Positions 61,011 through 64,000 of a stretch of 64,000 nucleotides of DNA are shown here, in pieces. The DNA lies in assembly GCA_016197205.1 (NCBI GenBank), contig JACPWG010000142.1:1-64000 (forward strand), given 5' to 3'. Positions within the stretch are counted from its first letter, which is position 1. Each line of letters opens with the position of its first letter. A program made the translations under genes and the position numbers. Source of the DNA: Planctomycetota bacterium (GTDB taxonomy: Bacteria; Planctomycetota; MHYJ01; WSZJ01; JACPWG01). The notes beneath the pieces were generated by a model that searched no databases, was not told the origin of the DNA, and worked only from the letters and a program-made list of their open reading frames with translations.

Positions 61011-61040
61011 GAGGGTGCTCCGGCAGTGCGGGCCGCGGAA

Positions 61041-61916
61041 CTACTTCTCCTCGTCCCCGCCCTCGGGCTTCGCGCCGCCCTTGTCGTCCCCGCCCAGCTT
61101 CGGCGAGCCCAAGCCGCCGCCCGCCTTCCCGGCCGCGTCGAGCTCTTTCTTGAACGCCTCGTGCTCCGCAAGCACCGCGTCGTCCGCCGCCGCGCACGAG
61201 GCGGAAAGCGTGTGCGTCTTTTTCGCCTGCGCCAGCGCGCCGCCGTCCAGGGCGAGCGTCACCGTGCGGCCATCGACGAGTTTGCTGTTCGACTTCGCGA
61301 CCGTGCCCGGCATCACGACGATGTACTTGAACGACATCCCCTTGAACATTTCGCCGGCGAACGCCTGCGCCATATCGCCGGGGCTGCCGCCCTCTTCCTC
61401 GTCGTCCCCGTCATCGCCGTCGACCAGCGACTCGCCCTTCTTGTCCCCCTGCTTCTCGTCCTTCTTCTCTTCCTTCTTTTCGTCGCCGCCGCCGAGCCCC
61501 ATGCCCATGCCGCCGCCCATCCCCGGGCCGCCGGCCTTGCTCAGGTCGACTTCCATCTTCAGCTTGTTCCCGCCGCTCTTCAGCTTGGTGAAGGCGAACT
61601 TCACGCCCTGGCCTTCGACCTTGTTGATATCCGAAAACACGCCTTCGGTGACGATGGTGATCTTCTGTCCGCCCGTGAGGCCCTTCATCTCGCGCCCGCT
61701 CATCGGATTCTCCGGGCCCTCACCGCCTTGACCGCCGCCGGGATTCATGGTCTTCATCATTTCCATGGCGTTCTGGTCCATCTTCATCGTGGTCACCATG
61801 CGTCCGGAGCCGTCCGGATAGACGACGAACTTGTTCTCCACCTGGAGACAGCCCGCGGAGAAGAGGGCCAGGGCCCCGACGGCGACGCGGGCGAGGGAGA
61901 GGACGAGACGCGACAT
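61041..61916 (-). CDS. Glycine/lysine-rich lipoprotein of unknown function
   Basis: 291 aa with a signal peptide and lipobox (LALFSAGC). The body starts LQVENKFVVYPDGSGRM, a pattern seen in secreted lipoproteins of planctomycetes in which a kinetic YPDGSG turn follows the anchor. A low-complexity acidic/lysine stretch (GGGDEKKEEKKDEKQGDKKG) splits the protein near residue 150. The C-terminal part repeats the strand-rich pattern (FKYIVVMPGTVAKSNSKLVD). It is probably a beta-sandwich; no enzyme motif is seen. AAGGAGG precedes the ATG. The ylbF-like gene follows. Confidence 0.8.
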   Translation of the reverse strand: MSRLVLSLARVAVGALALFSAGCLQVENKFVVYPDGSGRMVTTMKMDQNAMEMMKTMNPGGGQGGEGPENPMSGREMKGLTGGQKITIVTEGVFSDINKVEGQGVKFAFTKLKSGGNKLKMEVDLSKAGGPGMGGGMGMGLGGGDEKKEEKKDEKQGDKKGESLVDGDDGDDEEEGGSPGDMAQAFAGEMFKGMSFKYIVVMPGTVAKSNSKLVDGRTVTLALDGGALAQAKKTHTLSASCAAADDAVLAEHEAFKKELDAAGKAGGGLGSPKLGGDDKGGAKPEGGDEEK

Positions 61917-62098
61917 GAGCTCCTCCTTGGTTTCGAATGCAGGCTCGCCATCCCTCGCGCGAGGGATGCCCAAACCCGGGACTCTAGCAAAATTCGGGGG
62001 GAAGTAAAGCGATTTGCCCGGTATACGTCGCTCCCGGGGGAATCGTTGGCTCGCGCGCAACCGGCGTCGGCGCCCCCGCGCGCCCCGCTCCGCTCGCC

Positions 62099-63610
62099 CT
62101 ACAACGATTGCCGCGCCAACCGCTCCGCCGCCCGGGTCGCGACCGCCATGATGGTCACCTGGGGGTTCACCCCGAGCGAGGAGGGCAGGCAGCTTCCGTC
62201 GATCACGTAGAGGCCCGGGAGATCGTGACTCTGGCACCAGGGGTCCACGACCGACGAGCGCCGGTCCGCCCCCATCCGGCAGGTCCCGAGCGGGTGAAAG
62301 GCCAGGGTCTCGAGCTCGGAAGGGCCGGCCCCGACGGGCCAGCGCCCCTCGACCTCGTCCGGGTCGCGCACCTCGGGCAGGCAATGGAGCGGGGAGAAGA
62401 CCCGACGCGCGCCCGCTGCAAAAAAAATGCGCGAGAGGAGAGCGATCCCCCGCCGCATCCGGAGGAAGTCGGCGTCCGCCATGCGGTAGGTGACGAGGGC
62501 GCGCCAGCCGGGACCGAGCCGCACGCGCCCGCGGGCTTCGTCGCGGATCATCACGCCGAAGACGCCGAGCCGGCGCGCGGCGGCCAGCAGCTCCTGGTAC
62601 GCCTTGCCCGTGAACGGGAGCAGCGGGTCGATGAGCGCGGGCGGGCCTTGGATGCCCTCGAGCATCACCCCTTCGTCCCGAAGCGTGTCGACGCAGTACC
62701 CTTGCGGCACGCCCTTCCAACCGTCCACGACCTCGTCGAAAAGGGCCGTGACGCGGGTGCACGGGTGGAGCGACAGGTTGCGGCCGACCTGGCCGCTCGA
62801 GTTGGCGAGGCCGTTCCGCAGAAGAAAGACCGGCGAGTATATGCTTCCGGCGGCGAGCACGACGGCGCGCGCGCGCACGCGGATGCGGTGGCGCGGGGCC
62901 TGATGCGTCGCTTCGACGAAGCCTCCCTCGACGCCGACCGCGCGTCCGTGCTCGACGAGAAGGCGGGTCGCGAGGCAGCGGGTATAGAGGCGAAGCCCTT
63001 TTTCGAGCGCGGGCGGGATATAGGAGAGGTTCACCGACATCTTCGCGTCCGACGGGCAGCCGAAGCAGCAGACGCCGCACCCGCGGCAGTTGTCGTTCAC
63101 GGCGCGGCGGAGCGGTTCGCCGTGGAGGCCGAGGGCGCGCGCGCCGCGCCGAATCAGCTCCGCGTTGCGGCCGAGGAGGTCCTCGTGCACCTGCTGGACG
63201 TTCAAGCGCCGTTCCACTTTTTCGAAGTACGGGTCGAGGCCGCCGCCGCCGACGCCCGTGACCGCCAGCTCCCGCTCCCAGCGCTCCAGCACGGGGCGGG
63301 GCGTGCGAAAGCAGGTCCCCGAGTTGATCGTCGTCGTGCCGCCCACGGTCTTCCCGAGCGGGACGGGGATCGCGGGGAGGCCGATGGCCGTGGTGAGGCC
63401 GGCGTCCCGGTACAGCCTGGCGATCATGTCCGCCGGACGGCGATTGAAGTCGCGACGTGTGAAGTGCGCGCCTTCTTCGAGGAGGACCACCGAGGCCCCG
63501 GCCTCGCACAGCTCCCGGGCCACCGTGGCGCCGCCCGCGCCGGAGCCGATCACGCACACGTCCGCGGTCTCGTGGACGTCGGCGTGGATGTCGTCGAGGT
63601 CGAGAATCAT
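62099..63610 (-). CDS. GMC-family FAD-dependent oxidoreductase with Cys cluster
   Basis: A 503-aa flavoenzyme of the glucose-methanol-choline family. FAD binding: ADVCVIGSGAGGATVARELC at the N-terminus and the GKTVGGTTTINSG flavin loop. NDNCRGCGVCCFGCPSDAK holds five Cys (CxxCxxCCxxC), a pattern known in a bacterial subgroup related to long-chain alcohol oxidases and perhaps binding an Fe-S cluster or zinc. VVLAAGSIYSP, HPLGTCRMG and the C-terminal VIDGSCLPSSLGVNPQVTIM carry the catalytic His region. The ATG at 63610 was preferred because the frame upstream is a CAAAGCTCAAATC repeat without a ribosome-binding site. No gene shares its operon. The substrate may be an alcohol or sterol. Confidence 0.88.
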   Translation of the reverse strand: MILDLDDIHADVHETADVCVIGSGAGGATVARELCEAGASVVLLEEGAHFTRRDFNRRPADMIARLYRDAGLTTAIGLPAIPVPLGKTVGGTTTINSGTCFRTPRPVLERWERELAVTGVGGGGLDPYFEKVERRLNVQQVHEDLLGRNAELIRRGARALGLHGEPLRRAVNDNCRGCGVCCFGCPSDAKMSVNLSYIPPALEKGLRLYTRCLATRLLVEHGRAVGVEGGFVEATHQAPRHRIRVRARAVVLAAGSIYSPVFLLRNGLANSSGQVGRNLSLHPCTRVTALFDEVVDGWKGVPQGYCVDTLRDEGVMLEGIQGPPALIDPLLPFTGKAYQELLAAARRLGVFGVMIRDEARGRVRLGPGWRALVTYRMADADFLRMRRGIALLSRIFFAAGARRVFSPLHCLPEVRDPDEVEGRWPVGAGPSELETLAFHPLGTCRMGADRRSSVVDPWCQSHDLPGLYVIDGSCLPSSLGVNPQVTIMAVATRAAERLARQSL

Positions 63611-64000
63611 GGGGGATTTGAGCTTTGTGAAGGGAGAGTTGTGATTTGAGCTTTGGAAACGAGCCAAGCGCGGGTTCGAGGAGCACCGTCCGAGGGCTGT
63701 GAAGTCTCTCCAGGCGAGCAGGAGTGGGAGAGCTGCCTGGGTTGTCGATTTTTTTTCAACGCAGAGACGCAGAGGCGCAGAGGATCTCTACTCGATTGAA
63801 CATCGGCGGCGTACCCAATACTATTGTCCCGCAACATTTGCGTCGCATGCGCAAATCTTGCGGGGACAATGACCAATGACCAATTTCCAAGGACCAATCA
63901 ATGCCCAAAGGACCAATGACCAAGGGCTTGCGCTCCGGCAGCGAAGAAGAATGACGGCGCAGCGGCCCTGACGCCGGTCATGTGTCTCGGTTGGTCATTC
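63611..64000. other. Repeat-rich DNA at the right edge
   Basis: No gene. A GATTTGAGCTTTG pair (63615-63655), a hairpin plus T8 then ACGCAGAGACGCAGAGGCGC (63749-63781) similar to 11640-11703, a TTGCGTCGCATGCGCAAAT motif (63838-63856) also near 56360, and a GACCAAT heptamer array (63869-63924). Confidence 0.65.

Overview
The window looks like a stretch of a high-GC bacterial chromosome. The most likely source is an uncultured planctomycete or another soil or sediment bacterium with a large signalling repertoire. The reasons are three TPR-bearing Ser/Thr kinases, a PP2C phosphatase, an FHA-CpaF fusion, several CPBP proteases, many GTG and TTG starts, and intergenic DNA packed with dispersed repeats. 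No rRNA or taxonomic marker is present, so this assignment is inference; Myxococcota or Acidobacteriota remain possible. TGA is used as the stop codon of many genes here, so the genetic code is standard.

Layout. 0-6 kb, minus strand: Flp/Tad pilus genes cpaF (with an FHA domain) and cpaB, a PGRP amidase fused to a BsuPI-like domain, a membrane-anchored unknown and a secreted trypsin-like protease. 6.3-7.35 kb, plus: a secreted thioredoxin-fold protein whose active site reads Sec-Gly-Pro-Cys, with an in-frame TGA followed at once by a 12-bp stem-loop; it is the most notable locus. 7.7-14.7 kb, plus: a giant Ser/Thr kinase with TPRs, a membrane-fusion protein and an alpha-toroid lipoprotein. 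15-21 kb: a damaged SDR gene, a double-receiver regulator, ybjQ, a fused acetylglutamate kinase/acetyltransferase and thiO. 21-29 kb: prkA diverging from an amiC-type amidase, a HEAT lipoprotein, a UPF0104 membrane protein and a CPBP protease. 28.8-30.9 kb is repeat-rich DNA without a credible gene. 30.9-41 kb: PP2C phosphatase, tRNA-Leu(CAG), hybrid histidine kinase, receiver protein and two more Ser/Thr kinases. 41-47 kb: a Tat-exported amine oxidase, a nitronate monooxygenase-like protein and an amino-acid ABC transporter. 47.8-54.4 kb, minus: a six-gene operon with two phospholipase D-like proteins, a small membrane protein, a TPR-CPBP protease and an ABC-2 exporter. 54.7-64 kb: a membrane protein, a GAF-GGDEF diguanylate cyclase, hemW, a four-helix membrane protein, a YlbF-family protein, a lipoprotein and a GMC oxidoreductase.

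How the genes fit together. Themes are phospho-signalling (kinases, phosphatase, FHA, receivers, c-di-GMP), envelope remodelling (two amidases, CPBP proteases, PLD proteins, ABC-2 exporter) and secreted redox or proteolytic proteins. Genes within operons are often coupled by 4-base ATGA or GTGA overlaps.

Intergenic DNA. Almost every gap holds members of at least six dispersed repeat families: A (about 198 bp, inverted termini), B (about 132 bp, inverted termini, twice supplying the TAG stop of the neighbouring gene), C (about 26-bp core, ten copies), D (55 bp, ends GTGCAGGG/CCCTGCAC), E (about 125 bp, one inverted pair) and F (21-bp hairpins). There are also many degenerate tandem repeats with a period near 7 nt. 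All coordinates and matches were read by eye; no search or folding program was run.
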